Origin: Oligoflexia bacterium | GTDB taxonomy: Bacteria; Bdellovibrionota; UBA1018; CAIMNF01 | Direction of reading: 5' to 3' | Length of the DNA: 41,062 nucleotides | Assembly: GCA_903845155.1 (NCBI GenBank) | Contig: CAIMWN010000145.1 | Coordinates: 1 to 41,062 of the forward strand | Shown: piece by piece, positions 9,365 through 18,609 of the stretch | How the letters are laid out: each line of letters starts with the position of its first letter | Numbering within the stretch: the first letter of the stretch is position 1 | Position numbers and translations under genes: made by a program | Notes under the pieces: generated by a model | What the model was told of the DNA's origin: nothing | Database searches by the model: none | The model's input: the letters and a program-made list of their open reading frames with translations, nothing else

Positions 9365-10273
9365 CTAAAATATGGGATTGCTTCTTACTTTGTCAAATTC
9401 ATCTTTGCTGGGCCATAACGCAACCCAAAAACCGCCCAAGCCGGCCCCCGTTAACTTAACGGCGAGTGCACCTTGCTTGAGGAGTTCATGTTTCTGCTCC
9501 ATTAACTCGCTACTGACCAGGCCCCAGACCTCAAAACAGTTCTGTGCTTGATTTATTGCTTGAGCCAGATGAGCTTCCGCATCGCTCGGGTGCTGCAAAA
9601 ACTGCGACAAGGCTACTTTCGCTAATTGAGTCGCCTCACTCATTTGTTCGTCGTAACGCGAAATTTGATGCGGATTTTGCTCCTGCCAATGCTTTACTTT
9701 ATCAATACACTCACGCGTCTGTCCTCGTTTACCAGAATCATAGAGAACAAAACGTGGTAAGTGTTTACGTTCCTGAAGTGGTGCCGCCCGATTTTTAAGT
9801 GAATAAAGAATGGGTTCAGAAAGAGCAATGACACTCACATCCATTCCACTACTTTTGCCGTGAAATACGTCTTCAAGATGAGTCGCGAGTGGAATCCATT
9901 GATTTAAATCAGATTCAGTTTTCCAAATCACCAATCTCGAAATTGCCACACAGAGCGCTGCCGAAGAACCCAGGCCTGCACCAATAGGAATGGTGCTTTG
10001 AATTGCCATTTCTCCGGTAATAGTAAGAGTAATGTGTAACCACTCGAGTGCGCGTTTAATCAGTGCTTGAATTTGCGATTGAAAAGGATTGGCTGTAATG
10101 GTGAGTGTCTTTGAGAGAGGCACGCTTCGATAGGAAAGAGAAAGTGAAAACTCAGGATAAGGAAAAGCGATCGCTTCCTTCCCGCGCAACACACTATGCT
10201 CGCCCGTCAAGACCCATTTTGCAGGTACATTAATGCTAAAATCAGATATTTTCATACTAGACATAGTGCGCAC
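9365..10273 (-). CDS. Mevalonate kinase-like GHMP kinase
   Basis: VPAKWVLTGEHSVLRGKEAIAFPY, PIGAGLGSSAALCVAI (GHMP ATP motif), KLTGAGLGGFWVAL; adjacent to the MVD fusion gene. Confidence 0.82.
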   Translation of the reverse strand: MRTMSSMKISDFSINVPAKWVLTGEHSVLRGKEAIAFPYPEFSLSLSYRSVPLSKTLTITANPFQSQIQALIKRALEWLHITLTITGEMAIQSTIPIGAGLGSSAALCVAISRLVIWKTESDLNQWIPLATHLEDVFHGKSSGMDVSVIALSEPILYSLKNRAAPLQERKHLPRFVLYDSGKRGQTRECIDKVKHWQEQNPHQISRYDEQMSEATQLAKVALSQFLQHPSDAEAHLAQAINQAQNCFEVWGLVSSELMEQKHELLKQGALAVKLTGAGLGGFWVALWPSKDEFDKVRSNPIF

Positions 10274-12164
10274 CCAAACCCATATGCGATTGGAAAACTT
10301 TTAACGAAGGATCAATTTCTTTGATGGCATGGAGCCAAGAGCTTACCTCCGTGGAGGGCACAAATAAATGCACATTCGCTCCAGCATCCAAAGTCAGCAC
10401 GGCATGCGCTGAAGGTAGATTTGGGTCTTGTTCTTTAATTCTTTGAATCCACTCTCTACTCTTTGGCCTTAAATAACTAAAGGGTGGGTTTGAAGTATGA
10501 AAGAGCTCATGCATATCGAGAGCTTCCTCCAACACCACTTTCTGAAGCTGCGCGAATTCGCCGGCAAAAAGTGCATCTTTTACTTGTTTCAGCCGAACAT
10601 GCGCCCGCTCCATTCTTCCCTCCGAATACAGCGGAGAAGTTTGAACTCGCAAATGCGCTTCCGACGAGGGAATCAATTTCTTTTCCTCTTCAATTAGTAA
10701 AATAAGATCGACCAAATCTAAAGGGGCGCCTTCAATAGCGTGAATTCCTTTTTCTGGAATCCACTCTACCCAAGGTCCGAGCATGGAGCGGCAAGCGCTC
10801 CCTGAACCCTTACTTGCGATTTCAGCCAAGGCTTGCTTGAGATGCGTATTGGTCTGCCATTCGTTCAATAGCTTTGCGCGATCGGCTCCGACAAGAATTG
10901 CCGCCCATGCAAGCGTCAACGCTGCAAAGCTTGAAGCACTGGTAGCGATGCCGGTGCCAGCAGGAACAGTATTACGAGTGAGGATTTCAATTGGGGTTTG
11001 GGGGAAAGAAATTTTAAAACCAAAAGCTTCGAGTGGAGCTCTCCATAGAGATTCATTCCAAAGAAAGGCATCCACTTTAGCTTGTCCAGTAGCTGGAGGA
11101 ACATAGCCGGTCGGATTCCAAATGATTTTTGTTGCCGGGTTCCCAACCACTTCATGAAGGCGATCTTCACGAGAAAGAACGCGCACCCGAGTCGCGGTGC
11201 CCGCCTCATCTAGGGTCACCGAAAGGCTCGAGTTAGCGGGGAGTCCGTTCTTCTTCCCCATGTATTTAATCCACGCAATATTCACTGGCGCAAACGCACT
11301 CGCTTCACGCTTCCAAGTTAACTGGTCTAACTGACCCAAAAATTTTAAACCAAACTTTTCTATCATCGCCTGGGACTCGGCACGCAGAACGTCGCCGTCA
11401 TCATGGGCAACAATGAACACATCATTTAAACCGGCGCCGCATCCTTTTACGCCTAAAACACCAGGCAAAGCTTGAAACTCACGTCTCACCGTATGCGCGA
11501 GCTCGGTCTCTAACCCTTCTCGGTGAATTAACTCGGCCCATTCAGTGAGGAGTTTAAAGCAATGTGCATTTCCCGTTTTCAATTCACTTTTGAATTGGCG
11601 CACCAAACGATCGGCTTCCACTAAATCAATCTTCTTTTTCTTCGCTTCGTGGGTCGCAAGTTTCTGTGCGGGATGACCCTGATATAAATAAATTTTTGAA
11701 AACAAAGGACAGGAAGGGAACGCTTCCACATCCTTTTTGTTGCTGAAACTCCAAAAACCGCTCGGTGCCGCATGCAAGAGTGATTCAAGCTGGACCGCGA
11801 GATCAGCCCCACTCGCTTCCTTAAAATTCTCTTGGTACCACGTGAGTAGTTTTTGGCGATCTGGCAAATGCTGGCTCGTTAAATAAACATAGGCAATCAG
11901 CTCTGCAGTCGAGGTTCCAAAACCCTGCCCGAGCCCCGCCCCACTTAAGTGAATGAGCCGACTTAAATCATTTACTTCGCGATGTTGATCGATATATTTC
12001 CCCACCGGCGATTCATGGTGAAATCGAACTGGTGTCAGTGTACTTGATCGAGTGGAAGAATTGAGATATTCAAAACCTGGTTTCAAAGTAGCAAGAATCG
12101 CAGCACCACCCTCGATGACACTGTACTCACCCATCAAAAAAACTTTTCCAGGAATTTCAATCAT
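10257..12164 (-). CDS. Fusion protein: N-terminal phosphomevalonate kinase-like GHMP kinase plus C-terminal diphosphomevalonate decarboxylase
   Basis: N-domain: IPGKVFLMGEYSVIEGG, GAGLGQGFGTSTAE, EASGADLAVQ, GVKGCGAGLNDVFIV. C-domain from ~residue 291: FAPVNIAWIKYMGKKNGLPANSSLSVTLD, PAGTGIATSASSFAALTLAWA, GSGSACRSMLGPWVEW, LTLDAGANVH. Confidence 0.88.
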   Translation of the reverse strand: MIEIPGKVFLMGEYSVIEGGAAILATLKPGFEYLNSSTRSSTLTPVRFHHESPVGKYIDQHREVNDLSRLIHLSGAGLGQGFGTSTAELIAYVYLTSQHLPDRQKLLTWYQENFKEASGADLAVQLESLLHAAPSGFWSFSNKKDVEAFPSCPLFSKIYLYQGHPAQKLATHEAKKKKIDLVEADRLVRQFKSELKTGNAHCFKLLTEWAELIHREGLETELAHTVRREFQALPGVLGVKGCGAGLNDVFIVAHDDGDVLRAESQAMIEKFGLKFLGQLDQLTWKREASAFAPVNIAWIKYMGKKNGLPANSSLSVTLDEAGTATRVRVLSREDRLHEVVGNPATKIIWNPTGYVPPATGQAKVDAFLWNESLWRAPLEAFGFKISFPQTPIEILTRNTVPAGTGIATSASSFAALTLAWAAILVGADRAKLLNEWQTNTHLKQALAEIASKGSGSACRSMLGPWVEWIPEKGIHAIEGAPLDLVDLILLIEEEKKLIPSSEAHLRVQTSPLYSEGRMERAHVRLKQVKDALFAGEFAQLQKVVLEEALDMHELFHTSNPPFSYLRPKSREWIQRIKEQDPNLPSAHAVLTLDAGANVHLFVPSTEVSSWLHAIKEIDPSLKVFQSHMGLGAHYV

Positions 12165-12184
12165 TGAGAATAAGCAGGATAGAA

Positions 12185-13618
12185 TTATCCCACCGCTCCT
12201 TCAAGTTTAAGCTCAAGGAGTCGATTTGCTTCGAGCGCAAATTCCATCGGCAGCTGCTTGAACACTTCGTCGCAGTATCCATTGATGATCAGTTTAATGG
12301 CTTCTTCGGTTTCAATTCCACGCGCTTGAAGATAAAAAAGCTGCTCCTCAGATACTTTTGATGCTGTGGCTTCATGTTCTACTACCGCAGTTTTGTTACG
12401 AACCTCGATAAAAGGAATGGTGTTCGCATGGCAATGGCTACCAATCAGGAGCGAATCACATTGGGTATGATTGCGAGCATTCTGGGCCGAAGGCAAAACC
12501 ACTACAGCACCACGATAGGTGTTTTTTCCGTGCCCGGTAGAAATTCCCTTTGAGAGAATACGGCTTTTGGTATTTTTCCCGATATGAATCATTTTAGTGC
12601 CGGTATCGGCTTGCATGCGCTCATTGGTAATGGCCACCGAATAAAACTCACCGTTTGAATCATCGCCTTCTAAGATACAGCTTGGGTATTTCCAAGTAAT
12701 GGAAGAACCGACTTCGACTTGAGTCCAAGAAATTTTGGAACGCTTGCCTTTACATAATCCACGCTTCGTCACAAAATTATAAATCCCACCTTTACCCGTC
12801 TCATCACCTGAATACCAATTTTGAACGGTGGTATATTTAATGGTGGCGTCGTCGAGAGCAATAAGTTCAACGATCGCCGCATGGAGTTGATTCTCATCCC
12901 GCATCGGCGCGGTACACCCCTCCATGTAGCTCACTTCACTGCCTTCATCTGCAATGATCAAAGTGCGCTCAAACTGACCAGTTCCTTGGGCATTAATTCT
13001 AAAATAAGTGGAAAGATCCATCGGGCACTTCACGCCTTTTGGAATATAAACAAAGGATCCGTCACTAAAAACTGCAGAATTAAGTGCGCCGTAATAATTA
13101 TCCGCAACCGGCACTACCGTGCCTAAGTATTTTTTCACTAACTCTGGGTGTTCACGAAGTGCTTCACTGATCGAACAAAAGATCACGCCAATTTTTTTCA
13201 ATTCTTCACGGTGCGTGGTCACTACCGACACCGAATCAAACACGGCATCTACGGCAACTCCTGCAAGCATTTTCTGTTCATGAAGGGGAATCCCGAGTTT
13301 CGCATAGGTCTCAAGCAACTTAGGATCGACTTCATCTAAACTGCTTAATTTAGGTTTTTGCTTCGGTGATGAGTAATAAACGATGTCTTGGAAATTGATG
13401 TCGGGGAAGGTGACATCAGCCCAGGTCGGGACCTTCATTTTTTTCCAAGTTTCAAATGCTTTCAGACGGAACTCAAGCATAAATGCCGGCTCTTCTTTTC
13501 GGGCTGAAATAAACTTAATCGTACTATCGTCTAAACCCGGTGGAAGTCGATCTTCTTCGATGTCTGTTACGAACCCGTATTTTGAGTAATCCCTATTATT
13601 AAAAGTTTCATCACTCAT
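12185..13618 (-). CDS. sufB: Fe-S cluster assembly protein SufB
   Basis: [64 protein letters not shown]. Confidence 0.96.
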   Translation of the reverse strand: MSDETFNNRDYSKYGFVTDIEEDRLPPGLDDSTIKFISARKEEPAFMLEFRLKAFETWKKMKVPTWADVTFPDINFQDIVYYSSPKQKPKLSSLDEVDPKLLETYAKLGIPLHEQKMLAGVAVDAVFDSVSVVTTHREELKKIGVIFCSISEALREHPELVKKYLGTVVPVADNYYGALNSAVFSDGSFVYIPKGVKCPMDLSTYFRINAQGTGQFERTLIIADEGSEVSYMEGCTAPMRDENQLHAAIVELIALDDATIKYTTVQNWYSGDETGKGGIYNFVTKRGLCKGKRSKISWTQVEVGSSITWKYPSCILEGDDSNGEFYSVAITNERMQADTGTKMIHIGKNTKSRILSKGISTGHGKNTYRGAVVVLPSAQNARNHTQCDSLLIGSHCHANTIPFIEVRNKTAVVEHEATASKVSEEQLFYLQARGIETEEAIKLIINGYCDEVFKQLPMEFALEANRLLELKLEGAVG

Positions 13619-13624
13619 GATTTT

Positions 13625-13930
13625 TCACCAAATTCCTAGTCTGTCTTTTACTTCATCTGATGCCATGGTTTTAGGATCCCATTTTGGCTCAAATACTAAT
13701 TTTACTTCTGCATCCGTGATTCCCGGATATTCAAGTAGACGAGTCTTCACATTACCAATAAAGACATCTGCTACCGGGCAGTGCGGACTCGTGAGAGTCA
13801 TCACTACATCTGCTTTCTTACCATCGTCAGAAAGTTTCGCTTCATAGACCAGACCAAGATCAATGATCGAAATAAACATTTCTGGATCTTGAACTGGGCG
13901 CAACCATTCTAAAATTTCTGCTGGATTCAT
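13625..13930 (-). CDS. sufT: DUF59/MIP18-family SufT-like protein
   Basis: LRPVQDPEMFISIIDLGLVYEA, MTLTSPHCPVADVF. Start set at MNPAEILEW, giving a 4-bp ATGA overlap with sufU. Confidence 0.88.
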   Translation of the reverse strand: MNPAEILEWLRPVQDPEMFISIIDLGLVYEAKLSDDGKKADVVMTLTSPHCPVADVFIGNVKTRLLEYPGITDAEVKLVFEPKWDPKTMASDEVKDRLGIW

Positions 13931-14373
13931 GCGTCGAGTGCTTTCTTGAGTGTAGTCCAGGCAAGAAGCGCACACTTGATGCGCACTGGAAAGCGTCTGA
14001 TTCCGTATAGGGCTACGAGATCTTCTTCAGAGGTATCACTCGGAAGCCCTGGAACATTTTCAGCGCCTTGCATTTTTTGTCGAAACGCTTCAATTAACTG
14101 GAGCGCCTCTTCGCGGGAGTGCCCTTTCACTAATTCAGTCATCATACTCGCCGATGCCAAACAAATAGAACACCCTTCGCCCTCAAAACTACACTGGTCA
14201 ATCATGGGGCAAGCCGATTCCGCGTCTTTAACGAGTACCGACACCGCCACCTGATCGCCACAAAGTGGATTATACCCCTGCTCTACTTTAGTGGGGTGAT
14301 CAATCTTTCCAAAATTACGGGGAGACTCATAATGGTCGGCTAGAATCTCACCAAATACATCACGATAACTCAT
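13927..14373 (-). CDS. sufU: SufU-type Fe-S scaffold/sulfur transfer protein
   Basis: NPLCGD, GEGCSICLASASMMTE, RIKCALLAW motifs and the SufU-type insertion. Confidence 0.93.
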   Translation of the reverse strand: MSYRDVFGEILADHYESPRNFGKIDHPTKVEQGYNPLCGDQVAVSVLVKDAESACPMIDQCSFEGEGCSICLASASMMTELVKGHSREEALQLIEAFRQKMQGAENVPGLPSDTSEEDLVALYGIRRFPVRIKCALLAWTTLKKALDA

Positions 14374-15644
14374 ACAATCCCCCTCTTCCCCTGCGCCTGA
14401 GTGATGGGTGTGGGTTTTACTTTTCTAGCGAAAAAAACTTGAGAATCCTTCAATGCCTGAATGAAAATAGCAGCTTCTTCCATATTATTATAAAAGCTAA
14501 AACTAGCCCTACATGTCGCAGGGAGGCCGAGCTTCATCATCAAAGGATGTGCGCAGTGATGACCTGCCCGAACTGAAATTCCCTGCATATCTAAAAATGT
14601 CGCCAAATCATGGGCGTGCACGCCTTCAATCGCGACACTAAAGATAGGCGCGCGATGATGCACTTCTGCAGGCCCCAAGAGTCGCACTCCCGGAACATTT
14701 TTTAATTCATCTAAGACATACTCCGTAATTTTCGCTTCGTAAGATTCAATCCGAACCCTACCTTGAGTCTCAATATAATCAATCGCAGCGCCAAAACCAA
14801 TCACCCCTGCGATATCGGGAGTACCGGCTTCAAATTTATGAGGAAGTTCATTCCACTCTGAATCAAAATCGCCCACGTGGCTAATCATGTTTCCGCCCAC
14901 TTGATAGGGAGGCATCTTTTCTAACAGTGCCTCACGGCCCCATAAAATACCGACGCCGGTTGGTCCGCATAATTTGTGTGAAGAGAACGCTAGAAAATCA
15001 ATCGGCCCCAGGCGTTCAATCGTCACTTCACCGTGAGCGATCCCTTGAGCGGCATCCACGACCACTACTGAACCCACCATTTTAAAACGTGCCGCGAGAG
15101 AAGAAATGGGATTCACCACGCCCGTCACATTACTTAAAAGCGAGACGGCTACAATCTTGGGTCTCAGAGCAAGTACACGATCCACTTCTTTTGGATCTAA
15201 CCTGAGATCACTCGTTAACTCAATAATCTCAAAACGTGCGCCTTTTCGTTTCGCAAGCTGCTGCCAAGGCACAAAGTTCGCATGATGCTCCATGCGTGTC
15301 ACTGCAATGACGTCGCCTTTGTTAATGTGGTGTTCACCATAACTAGAAGCAATAAGATTGATTGATTCAGTCGTGCCTTTTGTAAAAATGATTTCGCGTT
15401 CAGAACTCGCTCCGATAAAACGCTCTATTTTGCCTCTCACCGACTCAAAAGCATCCGTCGCTTCTTGACTTAAGTGATAGACTCCCCGATGAACATTTGC
15501 GTTCATTTGGGTATAGTATTTGATGGTCGCATCGACGACTTTTTTAGGCCGTTGCGAAGTGGATGCGTTATCGAGATAGCAAAGCTTCTTCCCATCAATG
15601 ACACGCTCTAAATTTGGAAAATCCTTTCTAACGATCTCATTCAT
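14370..15644 (-). CDS. sufS: Cysteine desulfurase SufS
   Basis: YLDNASTSQRP, ANVHRGVYHLSQEATDAFE, TKGTTESIN, FSSHKLCGPTGVGILWG (PLP Lys), VRAGHHCAHPLM (catalytic Cys). Confidence 0.96.
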   Translation of the reverse strand: MNEIVRKDFPNLERVIDGKKLCYLDNASTSQRPKKVVDATIKYYTQMNANVHRGVYHLSQEATDAFESVRGKIERFIGASSEREIIFTKGTTESINLIASSYGEHHINKGDVIAVTRMEHHANFVPWQQLAKRKGARFEIIELTSDLRLDPKEVDRVLALRPKIVAVSLLSNVTGVVNPISSLAARFKMVGSVVVVDAAQGIAHGEVTIERLGPIDFLAFSSHKLCGPTGVGILWGREALLEKMPPYQVGGNMISHVGDFDSEWNELPHKFEAGTPDIAGVIGFGAAIDYIETQGRVRIESYEAKITEYVLDELKNVPGVRLLGPAEVHHRAPIFSVAIEGVHAHDLATFLDMQGISVRAGHHCAHPLMMKLGLPATCRASFSFYNNMEEAAIFIQALKDSQVFFARKVKPTPITQAQGKRGIV

Positions 15645-16450
15645 GAAGAAAAGCCCTCCTCGTGCACTCCCATTTCGATTTCTAATTTGGTCCGGACGGA
15701 CTCATCCGAAATCCAATCTAAGACTTGATGTAAGAACCCACTCGTGAGCATATTCTCGGCAGTGTCTCGGTCAATTCCACGACTCTGCAAGTACATAAAC
15801 TGTTCGGGTTCAAGCGTGCTCGTACTACTTCCATGGGCACACTTTACTTCGTCATTGGCGATGAGTAATTTAGGAAAACTATCGACAGTTCCTTTTTCTG
15901 AAAGGATCAAATTTTTGTTTTTCTGAAATGCTTCCGTATGATGGGCATTTTCTTTAATACTGACCAATCCGTTAAAAATGGAATGAGCCTGATCACGCAC
16001 CACGCACCACGCAGTGAGTTCACTTCTGGTGTGAGGAACTGAATGGATCGAATGAACTTCGAATGAAAACTTCTGTCTGAGTTTTGCGTTTTGAAGTCCG
16101 CGAATTTGAATATCAGAACCTTCGCCCATACACTGGGTTTCAATTTTGAGATGGGAAAGCGATGCACCCTGCTGAATAAAGGTAAGTTTAATACTCGCAT
16201 TCTTTTCTGCGATGACTTTCACTTGTGCAAGCGAAGAAGCATCCAATGGCAAGTTTTGAAAAAGCACATACTCTAAATGCGCGCCTTCTTCGGCCCTAAT
16301 CGTAAAGTGCGCTACACCACTAGGAGTGACTTCATTCCACATTTTTACATCGAACTTTTTAGTGTTTTTCGGTGCAACCCACGACTGCTTAAATGAGTTT
16401 GCCTCATTTAGCCTTGCTTCTGCATCTTTAAAAAGAACTGGCTCTTTCAT
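15641..16450 (-). CDS. sufD: Fe-S cluster assembly protein SufD
   Basis: ANDEVKCAHGSSTSTLEPEQFMYLQSRGIDRDTAENMLTSGFL, position between sufC and sufS. Confidence 0.93.
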   Translation of the reverse strand: MKEPVLFKDAEARLNEANSFKQSWVAPKNTKKFDVKMWNEVTPSGVAHFTIRAEEGAHLEYVLFQNLPLDASSLAQVKVIAEKNASIKLTFIQQGASLSHLKIETQCMGEGSDIQIRGLQNAKLRQKFSFEVHSIHSVPHTRSELTAWCVVRDQAHSIFNGLVSIKENAHHTEAFQKNKNLILSEKGTVDSFPKLLIANDEVKCAHGSSTSTLEPEQFMYLQSRGIDRDTAENMLTSGFLHQVLDWISDESVRTKLEIEMGVHEEGFSS

Positions 16451-17191
16451 CTATGCTCCCGCCACCCAATCATAACCTTGCTCTTCCAGTTTGAGCGCAA
16501 GATCAGCCCCACCCGTTTGAAGAATTCTCCCATCACCAAACACGTGAACTACATCTGGTTTGATATAGTTCAGCATTCGCTGATAGTGCGTAATGACTAA
16601 TAGCCCGCGATCTGCAGAACGATAATTTTGCAAATTCTCAGAAACAATACGAAGCGCGTCGATATCAAGCCCAGAATCGGTTTCGTCGAGAACCGCCATC
16701 TTAGGCTGAAGTAGACGCAACTGAAGAGTTTCAAGTCGCTTTTTCTCGCCACCGCTAAAACCTTCATTTAAAGACCGAGTCATAAAGCTTTCCGGAATGG
16801 CCAAAGATTTTAATTCTTCTTTAATCAATGCACGGAATTGACTAGGTTGTAACTCGCTGCCGCGAACTGCCTTCATGGACGCGCGAAGAAAAGAAGCCAC
16901 ACTCACACCTGGGATCGCCACCGGATATTGGAACGCGAGAAACAAACGTCTGCGAGCGCGCTCTTCAGGCTTTAAGTGAGTAATGTCTTCCCCATCGAGT
17001 AATATCTTACCCGCGAGGACTTCATACTTAGGATGTCCCATTAACGTGTATGCCAGCGTAGTTTTGCCGGTTCCATTTCTGCCCATAATGGCATGCACTT
17101 CACCACGGTTCACCTTCAGGTTTACACCGGTTAAAACTTTTTTGCCTTCAACTGCAACTTGTAAATCTTGAATTTCAAATAATGTGCTCAT
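16451..17191 (-). CDS. sufC: Fe-S assembly ATPase SufC
   Basis: IMGRNGTGKTTLAYTLMGHPKYEVLAGKI, FSGGEKKRLETLQLRLLQPKMAVLDETDSGLDIDAL. Confidence 0.97.
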   Translation of the reverse strand: MSTLFEIQDLQVAVEGKKVLTGVNLKVNRGEVHAIMGRNGTGKTTLAYTLMGHPKYEVLAGKILLDGEDITHLKPEERARRRLFLAFQYPVAIPGVSVASFLRASMKAVRGSELQPSQFRALIKEELKSLAIPESFMTRSLNEGFSGGEKKRLETLQLRLLQPKMAVLDETDSGLDIDALRIVSENLQNYRSADRGLLVITHYQRMLNYIKPDVVHVFGDGRILQTGGADLALKLEEQGYDWVAGA

Positions 17192-17760
17192 GATTGTTTC
17201 TCGGCTTCTCTTGCTGTGGTTTCCTTTAAAGCATTTTCTTTCATGCTATTCCCGTTAAATTTTTTCTCTTTGAGCGCCCGCGCTTCGCGAAACTGCTCGA
17301 CATTTCTTTTGGCAATGGCCTCGGTTTTCTTCCTGGTATCTTGCTCAGTCAGAAGCAAATCTTGAAGCGTCATTTCACGCGTAAATTCTTCCACATACTG
17401 AGACAGGACTTGCCAAAAAGGACGAATCGCACAGCCATCATGACGAAGGCAGGTTTCTGATTTGCCTGAGAACGACTTACAAAACTCATCTGAGAAGCGG
17501 CGCTTGCTGCTCAATGCATCGAAAACCTCTTTAAGGGTGATTTCATGCGGCTCTCGCTCAAGCGCAAAACCGCCTTTCATCCCGCGCACGGTGCGTACGA
17601 GATTCGCCTTTTTCAAATGAAGCATGAATTTAGAAACATACTCCACTGAAAGGCCTTCGAGTTCTGCAATTTCCGGTGCAGACAAGGTCTCATTGGGCTT
17701 GAGTCCCGCCAAACGAACCGCACACCTTAGGCCATATTCTTCAAGCGCTGATACATTCAT
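17188..17760 (-). CDS. Rrf2-family Fe-S-responsive transcriptional regulator with lysine-rich C-terminal tail
   Basis: Winged-helix N-terminus LEEYGLRCAVRLAGL...LSAPEIAELEGLSVEYVSKFMLHLKKANLVRTVRGMKGGFALERE; CKSFSGKSETCLRHDGC cysteine cluster. Confidence 0.9.
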   Translation of the reverse strand: MNVSALEEYGLRCAVRLAGLKPNETLSAPEIAELEGLSVEYVSKFMLHLKKANLVRTVRGMKGGFALEREPHEITLKEVFDALSSKRRFSDEFCKSFSGKSETCLRHDGCAIRPFWQVLSQYVEEFTREMTLQDLLLTEQDTRKKTEAIAKRNVEQFREARALKEKKFNGNSMKENALKETTAREAEKQS

Positions 17761-17784
17761 ATCCGTCCATATCCTATGGCTCGG

Positions 17785-17813
17785 GTTATCTCATGAACGG
17801 GCTTTTAAAACAA
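17785..17813 (-). promoter_or_regulatory. Candidate sigma70-like promoter of the rrf2-suf operon
   Basis: Minus strand TTGTTT - 17 nt - GATAAC located just upstream of the Rrf2 start. Confidence 0.35.
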
Positions 17814-17853
17814 TACTTTTTTGTACGGATTAGCTTTTTTCCCTGTAATTTCG

Positions 17854-18555
17854 TCACTCTGGGATGCTCAGTGAATGATGCAGCCACGTAATCAGTGAGG
17901 CATCAAGGGGTAAAAAATTTGAATAATTTAAAAGTGATCCGTGCTCATCGAGCCTTCTGCCGGTATGTACACCGAGTAAATAGAAGGCACCCCCCCTCAT
18001 GAAAAACACAGGTCCGCCAGAATCACCGGGCACCCCATTTTCATCATAAATAGTAAAGAGCCGCCCAGTTTGATGGCCATCAGAAACGCCATCGGTGACC
18101 AATGTACGAATATTAGTAGGCAACACTCTACGCCCAAATCCCACTCTATAAAATGGAAGGTAATCTGCAAAATGATCCACAGGAAAAACGGTTGGCACAA
18201 AGTAACGAGTAGATCCAATATTGGTTTTGAGACGAATCAAACCGATATCAACACTCTCCAGGCTGTTACCTGTATACCCAGGATTAATCTGCCAAAACGA
18301 GGCCGCCACCCATTTCGTTAAGGATCCTGCGTTTTTGGTGTTAGTGGCTCGAATACTGATCGCACCCACTAAACAATGGGCTGCAGTGACTACCGAATTC
18401 GGAGAGACCAGCGCCCCTGAGCAAATATAGGTGGTATCGGACTTAGTAATGGAAAGGATTACTGAGGCGCCATAATCAAGGACAGGCTTTGCGCTGGACT
18501 CAAGAGAATACAAACCTGCAAACAAAAAAGAACTAATCAGGAATCCCAATTTCAT
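17854..18555 (-). CDS. Secreted trypsin-like (S1) serine protease
   Basis: Signal peptide; ICSGALVSPNSVVTAAHCL, VDIGLIRL, GVPGDSGGPVFF catalytic triad. Confidence 0.92.
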   Translation of the reverse strand: MKLGFLISSFLFAGLYSLESSAKPVLDYGASVILSITKSDTTYICSGALVSPNSVVTAAHCLVGAISIRATNTKNAGSLTKWVAASFWQINPGYTGNSLESVDIGLIRLKTNIGSTRYFVPTVFPVDHFADYLPFYRVGFGRRVLPTNIRTLVTDGVSDGHQTGRLFTIYDENGVPGDSGGPVFFMRGGAFYLLGVHTGRRLDEHGSLLNYSNFLPLDASLITWLHHSLSIPE

Positions 18556-18609
18556 CGTGGGTACCTATATTCTTTTTATTCGAAAAAAGAAACCAATAAA
18601 AATATCAGA

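Noticed and set aside
10783-11106. 107-aa plus-strand ORF inside the PMK-MVD fusion gene
   Set aside because: Fully antisense to a well-supported gene and low-complexity composition; treated as spurious, like other shadow ORFs (e.g. 289-597, 4727-5002, 25000-25413, 35549-35773).
17761-17790. IscR/Rrf2-type operator near ATAACCCGAGCCATAGGATAT
   Set aside because: Ends look ATA...TAT but the arms are not convincingly palindromic and do not match a known consensus well enough to call.
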